Source: Pardosa pseudoannulata (Eukaryota > Arthropoda > Arachnida > Araneae > Lycosidae). From it: a stretch of 64,000 bases of DNA. The notes beneath the pieces are model-generated. The model did no database searches. It was not told where the DNA came from and worked only from the letters and a program-made list of their open reading frames with translations. This document shows, one piece after another, positions 13,677 to 24,809 of the stretch (positions are counted from its first letter, which is position 1; each line of letters begins with the position of its first letter). The position numbers were made by a program, and so were the translations under genes. The stretch covers positions 133,412,073 to 133,476,072 of the forward strand of contig CM063502.1 of assembly GCA_032207245.1 (NCBI GenBank), read 5' to 3'.

Positions 13677-14042
13677 TTGGGAGATGTTTCAGCTTTCTGC
13701 CAGTTTCAAATCCGGGAATTTCAGTCCGACCTGCTAACCTCGAGGTCATCTCATGTCCCACTCAATTCAACTATAGTATTTGAACATCTTACAGGAAATA
13801 TGACTATCTCACAATACTGCTGTTGTTCTATCGAATCAGAGTCTCAAGTCAGCGGCAGGATCAAGATAGCAGTGGAAGGAAGAGAACCAGACGAATACAA
13901 ATTTGACACTGGATCACGAAGCGATAAGAATCTAAGGATTGATAGGTATTTCAGATGCATGACTATAATAGATCATGTCACTGCCTATGAAGTGTCAGGA
14001 CGTAAAAGGTGTAGTAGTATCTGTTTCGAAGGTTTTTCATGA
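13677..14042 (+). CDS. Unassigned open frame in the lectin intron
   Basis: An open frame of about 120 codons in a patch (about 13560-14042) visibly richer in G+C than its neighbours. It contains Cys-rich QYCCCSIE and later RKRCSSICFEGF. I recognise no family. The apparent first codon is TTG, so the real start is unknown. It could be a decayed transposon or virus-derived frame, or chance. Nothing suggests it is an exon of the lectin, whose domain is continuous without it. Confidence 0.2.
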   Translation: MGDVSAFCQFQIREFQSDLLTSRSSHVPLNSTIVFEHLTGNMTISQYCCCSIESESQVSGRIKIAVEGREPDEYKFDTGSRSDKNLRIDRYFRCMTIIDHVTAYEVSGRKRCSSICFEGFS

Positions 14043-14387
14043 AGATTTTCCTCGGAAAAGTAGTTAAAATAAATAGTCCAAACTGCTCTTATGTTGAACT
14101 AAAGAATCCACATAACTACTTTCAAAATACCAACAGCTTCATAAAAGAGAACAACTAAATATTTTGTGTGAGTATTATAAAAAAATGTTTTACAGTAAAC
14201 AAATATGTTGAAATTGAAGCAGATCGATAAGATTCTTAATTAAAGTTTTTATTTTATCGACTAAAAATTAGTTACTCGTGCATTATTGAGACACTTGAAT
14301 TGTAATGCCATATTTGTACAATTTGTAAGATAATGGAGATGGTCTTCCTCCTCGTGTTTTAGAACTGTTCAGTTGGCTTGTGTGTCT

Positions 14388-14456
14388 GACTTTTGCCCCC
14401 AGTGCAACGGATATGATGGCTGAATGGGTATACCGGAATTTGAGGGTTCGAATTCC
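14388..14456 (+). mobile_element. Older SINE, 5' part, interrupted by a younger SINE
   Basis: Contains GGATATGATGGCTGAATGGG (A-box-like region) and GAGGGTTCGAATTCC (B box). Its continuation lies beyond the younger insertion, from about 14677 (GGATATTCGTAGGGGTTCAG) to about 14765. The two parts read as one SINE once the insertion and one target-site copy are ignored. Confidence 0.75.
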
Positions 14457-14468
14457 TTTTTTGATCTG

Positions 14469-14664
14469 CCGCCGAACGATGGCCGATTGGTTAGGGTGCT
14501 GGCCTTCGGTACCGGAGTTCGTGGGTTCGAATCCCACTGTGGCATGGATGTTCGTAGCCGTTCGGAATCGGCTTTAAGCTGTAGGTCCCGGTCTCATTAG
14601 CCCTCGTGTTGCAAAAAGTAGACCGTAGCACTCCAAATCAAACCAAACCAAACCAAACCAAACC
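14469..14664 (+). mobile_element. tRNA-derived SINE, intact young copy with exact TSD
   Basis: The best copy of the family in this window. A tRNA-like head (GATGGCCGATTGGTTAGGGT as A-box region; perfect B box GGTTCGAATCC at 14524-14534, flanked by GTGGG/CCCAC as a T-stem) is followed by a body of about 100 bp and a (CCAAA)n tail. The anticodon-loop-like CTTCGGT suggests descent from a tRNA-Arg(TCG)-like gene, which is uncertain. TTTTTTGATCTG lies on both sides (14457-14468 and 14665-14676), a 12-bp target-site duplication. It is non-autonomous; short open frames across it on either strand are not genes. Confidence 0.92.
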
Positions 14665-14676
14665 TTTTTTGATCTG

Positions 14677-14765
14677 GATATTCGTAGGGGTTCAGAATCG
14701 GCTTAAAGCAGTACATACCGGTCTGATACATCATGTAGCAAAGCAGTAGATCTACAGTCCAACCA
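14677..14765 (+). mobile_element. Older SINE, 3' part
   Basis: Continues the SINE broken at 14456: GGCTTAAAGCAGTACATACC and CATCATGTAGCAAAGCAGTA match the family body, ending in a decayed CCAACC tail. Confidence 0.75.
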
Positions 14766-15880
14766 GCCTACTGCTGTTTTTGGAGGCTTCGCAAAATGTT
14801 GAATTTGTGTCAGAAATAAAGCTATATTAGTTTAAAACTCAGTTTATTAAATTCCTCATAAATTATGTATTGATTAAATTTTATCTATAATATGGTGTAG
14901 TAAGGCTTTTTTTAGTGTTCCTCTACATCAATACTATTAAAAACCTTCAAGCAAAACGAAACAAATATTTGAAGATTACTTTTTCAAAATTTGAAAAATA
15001 TTAATCATGAAAGCAAAATTTTATCGCAATAGGTTATTATTACGCACACATTACGAATAATTTATGTATTAAACTCCATGGAACAGTATCGTGATATAAG
15101 TTGCTAAAAGTAGTCTCATTATACGTTTATCATATAACTATTTCATTAATATGTGCAATATTTCTACTCTTTCTGTTACGTCTTTTTACTCATACGTAAT
15201 ATAAAAATTAGAATGATTTCTATCTGTATATTATATATACATGAATATGGAAGCTGTTAGTTAATGTGTTTCGTTCTTTTTTTAATGTTTTGTTTTATAT
15301 ATAGTAAATATATTTCCCTTGAAGACAGTTTAAAAATGCACTTTTCTCATATACAACTTAAACATCTAATCTTACAATAGAAATCAGATAAAATATTTGG
15401 GGAATAATAGAAAATCAGGCTAAAATATTTAGAGAAAAATATAAATGGATTCTCTACAAACACTATTTTGAAGGATATAATTTGCAAAATGCGGATGAAA
15501 ATATCGTTCAATTTCCAATAGAAGTATAAAAAAATAACGGTGTTTTATGGAGACTTCTGAGAACAAAACATAATTAAAAAGGATAGTTTATCAAAGGATG
15601 CAGTTTGCATGTAATCTGTATTTCCTTTTGACCTTGTTCTAGTACAAATTACCCTCAAATAACTAATATTATTTACATATATAACTATAAATATATTGTT
15701 CTTATAATTCTTAACAAATAATTCATAGATAGTTGGGTAAGATATTATTACGTTGGCTCTAATCATAAATTAAATTCTTACATCGCAGTTAGATCCTGAA
15801 TATAAGGAACCTTTAAAGATTGTTGTAGTTTCATTTATCTTAGTAATATTTATATTGTAATAATATAATTATTTCAAACT

Positions 15881-16243
15881 TTTCGATAGTTTTTAATTTA
15901 CTTTTCTAATTTTGATATTTAAAATTTTGCCTTCTGAGCCACACAAAATTATTTATAAAAATAATGATTAGCTTTAATATAAACGAGTAACAGTTACTTG
16001 GAGGATATTTAGCAATCATATACCCTTTAAAAGGTGACGTGACTATATTTCGATAGTTTTTAATTTACTTTTCTGATTTTAATATTTAAAATCTTTATTG
16101 AATTCAAAGAAAAGTTATAACCTTTGTCTGAGTCACTCAAAATTATTTATAAAATTAATGAATAGCTTTAATATAAACGAGTAACCGTTACTTGTAGGAT
16201 AGTTAGCAATCATATACCCTTTAAAAGGTGACATGGTGATATT
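15881..16243. repeat. Two-copy tandem duplication, ~170-195-bp unit
   Basis: Copy 1 begins TTTCGATAGTTTTTAATTTA at 15881 and copy 2 at 16048. Both contain AGCTTTAATATAAACGAGTA and AATCATATACCCTTTAAAAG. Copy 2 carries about 27 extra bases. A neighbouring unit (15785-15865, TATAAGGAAC...TATTTATATTGTAAT) recurs at 17065-17158. Confidence 0.85.
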
Positions 16244-16428
16244 TTATAAGAAAATATATCTAAGCCATGATTAAAAAAATTGATATTTCCTTTAATGTAG
16301 CGGAGCTAAAATTCTAGAGAAATAGTGAATCTACCCATTACTATAAAGAATGACATTCCATTAAATTGATCTGAATGCCAGTTTTTCAATTTTGTTGCTA
16401 AACAATTGCTTAATTCCTTGTTTAAACC

Positions 16429-16581
16429 TTTGATACTGGAGTTCGTGGGTTCGAATCCCACACTGGAATGGATGTTCGTAGCCGTTAGGAATCGGCTTTA
16501 AGCTGTAGGTCCCAGTCCCATTAGCCCTCGCGTTGCAAAAAGTAGACTGTAGCACTCCAAACCAAACCAAACCAAACCAAA
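16429..16581 (+). mobile_element. tRNA-derived SINE, 5'-truncated, with TSD
   Basis: Begins inside the tRNA-like head (TACTGGAGTTCGTGGGTTCG) with an intact B box, runs through the body almost identically to the copy at 14469, and ends in several CCAAA units. CCTTGTTTAAACC flanks it on both sides (16416-16428 and 16582-16594), marking the insertion. 5' truncation is normal for LINE-driven retroposition. Confidence 0.9.
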
Positions 16582-16593
16582 CCTTGTTTAAAC

Positions 16594-16634
16594 CAGGGAT
16601 AGGCAAATTACTGTCCAGTTCCGGCCGGGCAGAA
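16594..16634 (+). mobile_element. hAT-type terminus
   Basis: CAGGGATAGGCAAATTACTG followed by CCGGCCGGGC resembles the ends of hAT-superfamily elements (CAGGG-GGCAAA, then GGCC-rich). No matching inverted end was found, so the element's length is unknown. The preceding GTTTAAAC could be its 8-bp target site. Confidence 0.5.
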
Positions 16635-17823
16635 GTTAAATATTATATTTATATATTAAAATAAATTACAACACGAAAATTAATTTCTTCATTTGAGTTT
16701 AAACGCAGATATTATGACTTCAATGACATTCGAACAAAATTGGATATTTTCACCATCCTTTCAAAGTAAGTTTTTCAAAGTAAGTAGCGCCGAGTTTCTA
16801 GTTTATATTGATTATATGATAATCTAACAATGACAGTAAGTAGTTGCTCCCCAGTGCTTTAAAATTCGGTTCTTACATATGTTATCGAAAGGAAGAATTT
16901 TGATTATCGAAAGAAAATTTCACGAATCTAATATCTGAAACTAGAGAATTATTGCATGTTTGTTTCATCTTATACATTTGAAAAAACGTTTTTAGTATGA
17001 ACCTTAAAGAAGAATTCAATTAGAAACAGACGGCCAAATAAGTACTTAGAATTCCTTCTCAGAATTCGTACATAGCAATTAGATCCTTAATATAAGGAAC
17101 TTTTTTAAAGACTGTTGTAGTTTCATTTATCATAGTAATATTTATATTGTAATATTTGTAGATGATTTTTAAAGTTTTAGAGTAAATTATGTAAGCCAGT
17201 TATTTTATTTCTTCTGGTTTTTATCCCACTTCCCAAAATATTCACCCATTTTTGGTTTAAACCATATAATCAGTTTTTTAAGGTAAAAAGTTACTACTAT
17301 ATCAAGACCACATCTAAAAAATGAGCCTCTTAATAATGAAAGTAATAATGAAAGTATTTAATAAAAAATAAAGTCATCTGATATAATATGAAACTGTATA
17401 CGTTTCAGCACATTTAAACCATCACTCAAAACCGAAAGTTAAAAGAAAAAGGTTTTGAAGTACCATCATAAAAAGAGAGATTTCTATCCCCGTAAAAAGA
17501 TTACAATATCTAAATAAAAAAAAATGTTTAAATAAAACGTTTAGCTATGTAAATGAAATCGTCACCAGACACGGATACTTTTCATTTGGCCATACTAACA
17601 CATATCAATAGCTGGATTCCTAATGCATACTTTTACATAAAAAATGCATTTTTTTTAATTGTGAATGAACCTGGCTAGGAATAACTCTGATATAACTTGT
17701 CATAAATTTCATGATTAATTCATATTTGGTAGTTTGAATTCATGGCATGTAAAAATGCGACATGGCAATGATTATTTTATTATTTTTCATACAGTTTATA
17801 TATTTTAATGCAAGTATAAGCCA

Positions 17824-18782
17824 TTAATGCTTAGCATTCCTTTTCAGGGAAAGCTGAAAAAAAGTTTGCATAATTTTTATGTTTTCTCAGAGTGAATTTT
17901 CCTTTTTTGGGAAAGTAGATAACAATCCTATAAACAATCTACCAAATTTTTGAGTATATGCTATTATTTATAATTTTATCATTTGGATAGACATTTTTAA
18001 ATTTTACGAGCCTCACAGATACATTTACTTTTTAGGCATGTACATCGAATGAAAGCTTGACAAATAGCATTATCTATTGTACAGCTTTACTTTACAGCAC
18101 TATGATTACACCTGACACCAAATAAATCTGTTATCGCAATGTGTTCAGTTTTTATAAATGACATCCTATAATGTTTAAAATGATAGATAAATATTAATGA
18201 GGACTGTCTGCAATAGTCAGAGTTGTTTAAATTTCATATAATTGTTTTACTCTGTGCTGTCCATAATATCTTAAATTCCATTAATACGAGTCATTTCCTG
18301 AAAAGTTTATATTAACAAATATCTTACATTTAAGATATTATAGACTGCACAAAGTAAACCAAATATGAAATTTAAGCAACTTTGAATATTACAATCTGTC
18401 TTCATTAGTGATTAGCTGTCATTTTAAACATTATAAGATGCATTAAAAAAGAAAAGCCTAGTGATAAGTGATTTACTTGGTATCGCATAAACATAGTAAA
18501 ATGAAGCTCTATAATAAATAAAGTTATTTTTCATGAAGTGAGTCAATGCATCTACTGTAAAAGTAAATTTGCGTGCAAGGCTCTAAAACTCGTAAAATAT
18601 TGATACAAATGATAAAATTATAAATAACAGATACTCGAATATTTGGTGGATTATTTATAGGACTGCCGTCTACTTTCGAAGGAAAGTAAAACTCGTTCCA
18701 GGAAAACATAAAAGTTATACAATCTACTTTTTAGCTTAAAACGAAGCTCCCTTTTCCCCCCAAAAGGGACGCTAGGCTTTAA
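17824..18782. mobile_element. Large foldback (long inverted-repeat) element
   Basis: Two imperfect inverted arms of about 450 bp each (about 17824-18275 and 18329-18782) flank a 53-bp spacer. Similarity runs the whole length of the arms. A perfect 20-bp pair is ATTTATAATTTTATCATTTG at 17966-17985 and its complement at 18606-18625. TTAA stands at both outer ends (17824-17827 and 18779-18782), followed inward by related termini (TGCTTAGCATTCC and, read inward from the right, AGCCTAGCGTCCC). TTAA target sites are typical of piggyBac-type elements, so a non-autonomous foldback MITE is the likeliest reading. No transposase is encoded. Confidence 0.8.
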
Positions 18783-18803
18783 TGTATTAACTCCAGAACG
18801 TCC

Positions 18804-19029
18804 GTTGGATTGGTTAGGTTTGGAGCATTACGGTCTACTTTTTTGTTACACTAGGGCTAACAAAACCAAGGTATACTGCTAAAAGCCCATTCTGGAAGGC
18901 CAATAGGGCTAACAAGACCAAGGCCTACTTAGTTTAAAGCCAATTTCGAAAGGCTACGGGCATCCATACCCTCAGTGGGTCTCAAACCTAAGAAAAACAG
19001 TGCCCTACCATTCAGCTATCATTAGGCTG
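18804..19029 (-). mobile_element. tRNA-derived SINE with internal 52-bp duplication
   Basis: Minus-strand copy with its tail at the left (TTGGATTGGTTAGGTTTGG). The body segment starting TAGGGCTAACA occurs twice, at 18852 and 18904. GAACGTCC flanks it (18796-18803 and 19030-19037), a probable target-site duplication. The B box is decayed. It sits directly beside the right end of the foldback. Confidence 0.8.
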
Positions 19030-19053
19030 GAACGTCCATACAAATGTGCGTAT

Positions 19054-19277
<224 letters not shown>

Positions 19278-20105
19278 AAAAAATGACTCTTGTATTCATA
19301 GGTTAATTATTGAAGTTACATTAAAACTTATCAAACTCACTTCATGGAAGTAAGAGAACATCCCGTCTTTCTGCAGTTTTACTGAAAATAGGTTGTATTA
19401 TTATTACGACCTAAGACGTCTATGTTTCGATCCCGTTTCACATGATCGTTAGAAAAAGAAGCATAGTAGGTTAACTGATTCGTGTTATACCCCAGGTGCC
19501 ATTTAAGAGACAATCATTAAGAGCCACACCTAGTAATTGTGCCCCTGAGACAGTACTATTACTAAGCTACAAGTCAATGCAAGATGAGTACATGATTTAT
19601 AAGTCACCATTTAGAGCAGCTAAATTAATATTGAACTTTTGTTTCAAAGCCATAACAGAAAAGTGCTTGACTGGAATGCTTACTTATTGCTGTGCATTCA
19701 GTATTATTTGTACTTACAAAGTAAAATTACCCTATTTTCTCTTCTATATATTGCGTACTTAATATTTTTACAAGAAAAAATTATGAAAAATTATATCTCA
19801 TTTATAAAGCGCATCTAAAAGTTCAGAAACACGTGACTTTCCAAATAGGAAATCAATTGCTTCTCGGACGAAATGAATTAAGTTCCAAAACTTTTTTAGA
19901 GGATATGAATATTAAAAATACTTTTGCAAATTATTAACTTTAACATTCTCCAGTAGACTTTTGTGGGATTAAAATTTCAATGTGAAGAATAATTTGATTT
20001 AATACGACTTGCTAAAAAATTTAAAATAACTTTATAATTTTTAACTTTCCCCTTTGTTTTGGAAATGTTCCAAGACAATATGTTTTAATCTTATTGTCAT
20101 CTGGG

Positions 20106-20172
20106 ATTTTTCTTATAATACAACAGAATACTCTTACAATACAACATACAGAATATTCTTATAATACAACAA
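20106..20172. repeat. Short tandem repeat around CTTATAATACAACA
   Basis: Three imperfect copies of CTTATAATACAACA/CTTACAATACAACA spaced roughly 20-30 bp apart. Confidence 0.6.
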
Positions 20173-21214
20173 AAATTTTCAAAATTCTTTCGTAAAAATC
20201 ATCGTGTTTTAATAATAAATTATTGTGTAGTAATTTCCTCACTGTTCGGACCTATTTCTCCACTGGTAAATACGATTGTAAAAATATATCCCACAAAAGA
20301 AATTTTTAAAATTTCTTAAATCTTAAATTAAAAGCTCTAAATTGCTATTTAATAAGAATAATTAGAATTATTTCATGCTAAGTAGTCTTAAATATAGTTG
20401 TAAATACAAAATTTAAAAAAATATCGAGAAATCGAAACTTGTGTTATGGGCAAGCTGAAAAACAGAAGCGCACTCTTTTGGAATCTGGAAGTGTTGACAG
20501 GTTTCCTGAGTAATATTTTTATTCAATTCCTTAAAAACATTGAAAACGTAAAAACACATTTAAAAGTCGTTTTTTAAAAACAAAATAGGGTATGAATAAT
20601 TCGCCCATTAGAACCGAAAGGGTTAATGTATAAAATTATTGTACACATAGAAATTCAAGTATAAACAAACTAATTATTTTTTAAAATCAAATAATATTTT
20701 TGGATAGTTTATTATTTTAAAAATATTTTGTTAACTTTTCAAATGCTTCTTGATACCAAATCTTTTACCTGCTACTATAAAATATATACCAAGGACTCTA
20801 AAATACATTAAAGCAAATCTACGAATATGTTTTTGTTTATTCCTCTTTATTCTACAAGAAAAGGATGTTTTGTGACTTTATTAAAACTCAACTTTATAAA
20901 CTGCTTGTATCCGAAATGTTCATGAAAGTTCTTCTCGCAGACAAAACATTTATTAAAGTCTCAATGAATTAGCTAGTCAATTTATCAACAAAATAATACC
21001 TAAAAAAGTAAAAAAAAAATTCAATAGTAATAAGACGAAAATGAAGAAAAGAATCGAAAACTAACGTATAAAAAGTACTTCAGTAAAACATCTGATTTTT
21101 AACAATATCTTTAGATTAATTTATTTAATTATACATGAATGCATATGATTACGGAATTTCAGAACTATTGCAGTGATTATCATAAATTAGTAATTTCCCA
21201 AGTCATTTTGTATA

Positions 21215-22960
21215 ACACCCACAATCCCATTAATGTCATATTAAAAATGACTTCATTCTTAAGAAAGAACTAATCGGTTGTCTGAAGACATAGGGTGGAT
21301 TTCAGATACTTTGAAATGACCCGTAGATACTGAAATAGAGGACTTCGTTCACCACTCTCTCTTTCTGTGGGGTTTTATGCGGAATATTACATTTACTTTA
21401 TTACTCATCATTCTACAAGAAAAGAGTGTTTTGTGACAACGTGTAAGTAAGTGGGAGAATATTCGAGTTATACTGCAGTGTTGAAGTTACAAGCAGTGCA
21501 CTAAGCAATACACAGTGCTTCAAATCGAAAATACAGCGTAAAAGTTAATAATTAGGGCTATTGGCACTGATGCATGACAAAAGCGCAATAAGAATGAAAT
21601 GTAGATGCAACAACACTTCTATCGAGTAGGACGTGTATTTTTTTTTATCTTTTTCCTTGAATAACTGTCTTTGGTCAGCCATAGGCATGTTGTGTGCATT
21701 CAGGAAGTAGTAAATATTTTATGCAATGCATAACACGTGTTTTTTGCGAGTGTAAATATGGTGTGGAAAAATGAAAAAAAATCTTTTTGTGAAACGGGAT
21801 ACTTAACTGATGTTCTAAAACTTATGTAGCAAAAGTAATTTATTCCTCATGATCCTGTTAAGTAGAATTAAAGAAGCCTAACGTTCAAATAAAATTTGAT
21901 TTACAAGTGATTTTCCAATTCTAGGTATAACGCACATGTAAACTACCTATAACGCGGGTTTTTACCAAAATCTTTAGTTTTAGTTATACAGAAATAAATT
22001 CGGTGTGTGAAAACGAAAGAAAACCGTTTTGTGAATTGATATATTTACTATTTGTATTCTAAATTATGTAGCACAAAATAATTTGTGCCTCATAATCCTA
22101 TTAAGAATCCTATTAAATAAACCTAACATGCATTTAAAATTTAAATACAAGTGACTTTTCATATCCGAGTATAACTCTGATGTAAGCCATGTATAAACCA
22201 CGTATAACCTGTGTCTGACGTAAAATTTTGAAATAAAAGTGTGATTTTATAGGAGTAAATACGGTATGGGAAAATGAAAGAAAAATCTTTTCGTAAATTG
22301 GTATGCTTAAAATGGTGTTCTAAATCATGTATCAAAAAATAATTCATTCTTCATAATCATATTATTTAAAATTAAAGAAGTTTAGCTCGAATCTAAAATT
22401 TAACAAGTGATTTTCTAGATTGTAAAACAATTGCTGCTCAGACCCAATCAATCAAGATACAACGCTCTTTTAATGTTATTCTGGTGATGACTCCATTCTT
22501 AAAAAAAGTTTATTAAGTTTGTTAGCAGAAGTATAAGGTTATCGGGAGGGTTTCGAGTACTATGAAATGACTGTGGGGGCTGAAATTAAAGACGTCGCAC
22601 ACTCCCTTATATGAGGTCTTGTACAGGGATTGTAATTTATTTATTAATCCTTATTATATTAGGAAAGAACGTTTTGTGACAAAATGCTAGTAAGTTGGAG
22701 AAGAAATCATCCAGTTATACTGCAGCATTAACTTGCAACCAGTAAAATCATCAACAAAAAATGAGACCCATGCTTCAAATCGGAAATTCGTCATTCTAAG
22801 ATAATGTTACAAGAACTATTGTATAAAAGTGTAACAAGAATGAAGTATATAGGCAGGAGTCTATTGCATAAGATATTTCTAAAAAAATTTTCTTTCTTAA
22901 ATATCAGTTTTTATTAGACATATATTATATGTCTACAGGAAGCAGTAAAATTTATTCCGA
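21215..22960. repeat. Composite repeat: duplicated ~0.5-kb block around a three-copy array
   Basis: Block A (about 21215-21700) recurs as A' (about 22455-22960), sharing TGACT-CATTCTTAA, ACTTTGAAATGAC/ACTATGAAATGAC, GTTTTGTGACAA, GTTATACTGCAG and GTGCTTCAAATCG/ATGCTTCAAATCG. Between them are three diverged units starting near 21748, 21990 and 22252 (GTGTAAATATGGTGTGGAAA, ATAAATTCGGTGTGTGAAAA, GAGTAAATACGGTATGGGAA), each ending with AAGTGA-TTTTC and TATAAC phrases. A fragment of A is also at about 20840-20875. No coding frame is recognised. Confidence 0.8.
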
Positions 22961-24600
22961 GTATAACGCTAACCTTGATTTCTTGATTTAAATTGAGATA
23001 AAAAAGGTACGTGTTTTACATGAGTAGATACAGTATTTAAATCTCTATCAACAATAAGATTTAAACTAATCAGTCCGATTTTAAGTGTTAGTAGATACAA
23101 AATATTTTCGGCAAAACGTTTGTAAAAAAAAAGAATTTAAAATATTTACAGCTAGACACAAAAATTAACTAAGTTTTGACCTGACACAAAATTTTCAATG
23201 GCCTCACCGTCTAATCAAGGAAAAAATTAACTTGAAAGTCTCTAGATTTTGAAAATATCGAAATTCTCTTCAATATATTCCTAGTAAGGTATTTACTTTC
23301 ATACAAACTTAATGGTGTTTATAAATGATAAGGATCTAGACATCTTCAGTAGGTTTCAGTCACATATTCCAAATTCCCCTCATTATTTTATGGTAAGAAT
23401 TATGAAATCTTCCAGACACGTTAAATTTTGTGGACCATACCTGTTTCTCCTTTCGTAAAAGTTTCAGTTTTGAATAGTTTGCTTAATATATGTCTACACA
23501 CGTTATAGACTTGCATTTTCAAAAAGAAAATACTTGTCAGAACTTGGAAAGTTCATTTATTATGCAGACTTAGTTTCAGTTATGAAAGTTCATCCTGATT
23601 AAGTATACAAGTCATGAAAACATTAGTGTGTCTTATTTCAGAAGATATTTATTTTTTAAATTTTTCTAGTTATGAATTGTATAACACTTTTTGAAGGTTA
23701 TAATCACTGTTTAGTGAGTAATCTCTTTATATAGTGTTCTTACCATTGCTTTATATATAAGCTACCAAAGAGATTTAAAGAGTTTTACATTCATTGTGTG
23801 TATATCAGTATTTAAATCTATGGCCTTGTAATTATTATGTTCATAGAACTTAAAAACATAGAAACATTACAGAATAACATGCTGTAAAACTTTCATAGTC
23901 TAAAGTTTAACGTTGTTCCCAGTCCACACAAGTTTTAAAGGAGCATGAGTGAAACTGGGGTTGAAATGGAAGTGATAAGAGAAATTGATTTTTCAACACG
24001 GGCGTTTCTTAGGAATTAACAGACTCGTAAAATTCGAATGCTATTTGCAACAGGAGTAAATAGTATGATAAAAGAAAAAGTTTAGATGTGATAATTCAAA
24101 GCAAATTTTTTCTTTTAGTTTTTGTTATGAACAAACTTTATAAATCCTACATAGGTCTCTGTTGTACATAAGGGAATGAATTGTATACTAAAAGGTTCAA
24201 TATTTCATTGTGGATGCTCTTTGATTTATAAGCACAGTATTAAAACATCATATAAATATTTACTTATTAAGTGAGTGCCTCAGGGTTAGTTATTGAACCA
24301 GGTAAAGGTGTTGTATATAAATGTTGAAATCTGTGATATTAAATACCTCTATTGTATTTACATTATATATTTCTTATTACTGATTACGTTTTATTGCTAC
24401 CGTACATGCTCTAACGAAGAAAGCAAACATTGAATTTTTTCATGAATGTTGTATTTTGTCTAATTGTAAATTTATTGTAGTTTTATCATCTCTAATGCTT
24501 TCCTTTAAGATAATCAAAACCTCCCTTTAAACTCCAATACAGTACTTTTAGAAAAATCGTTTTATTAATTGTTTCAATATTTGTGTGTAATCTAACTTAG

Positions 24601-24809
24601 GTGATTCAGAGAAGAGGCAATTTCGGTGAAGAATTCCGACAAAATTTCACTCAGAACTGGGATATGTACAAACGAGGTTTTGGCGACCCCCAGCGGGAAT
24701 TTTGGATTGGAAACGAGAAGATGCACCTGCTGTCTTCACAAGAAGACGTCAAGCTGCGAGTGGAACTCGAAGATTTTGAGGGAAATTCTTCATTTGCGGA
24801 ATATTCAAG
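24601..24809 (+). CDS. Lectin exon 2 of those found (fibrinogen domain, central part)
   Basis: Follows acceptor TCTAACTTAG and continues the frame without loss: GGWT joins VIQRRGNFG. It encodes residues 426-494 plus two bases of Arg495, including DPQREFWIGNEKMHLLSSQ, the conserved GFG-EFWLGN-LS core of fibrinogen domains, and ends FAEYSR before donor GTATAT. NFT and NSS are possible N-glycosylation sites. The open frame running on past 24809 into the intron is not coding. Confidence 0.93.

Noticed and set aside
14469..14541. A genuine tRNA gene
   Set aside because: The tRNA-like head has a mismatched anticodon stem, is followed directly by a SINE body and CCAAA tail, and is flanked by target-site duplications.
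14283..14577. Open frames over the SINE on both strands
   Set aside because: They cover the SINE and its flanks and have no family resemblance. The frame at 16361-16606 is rejected for the same reason.
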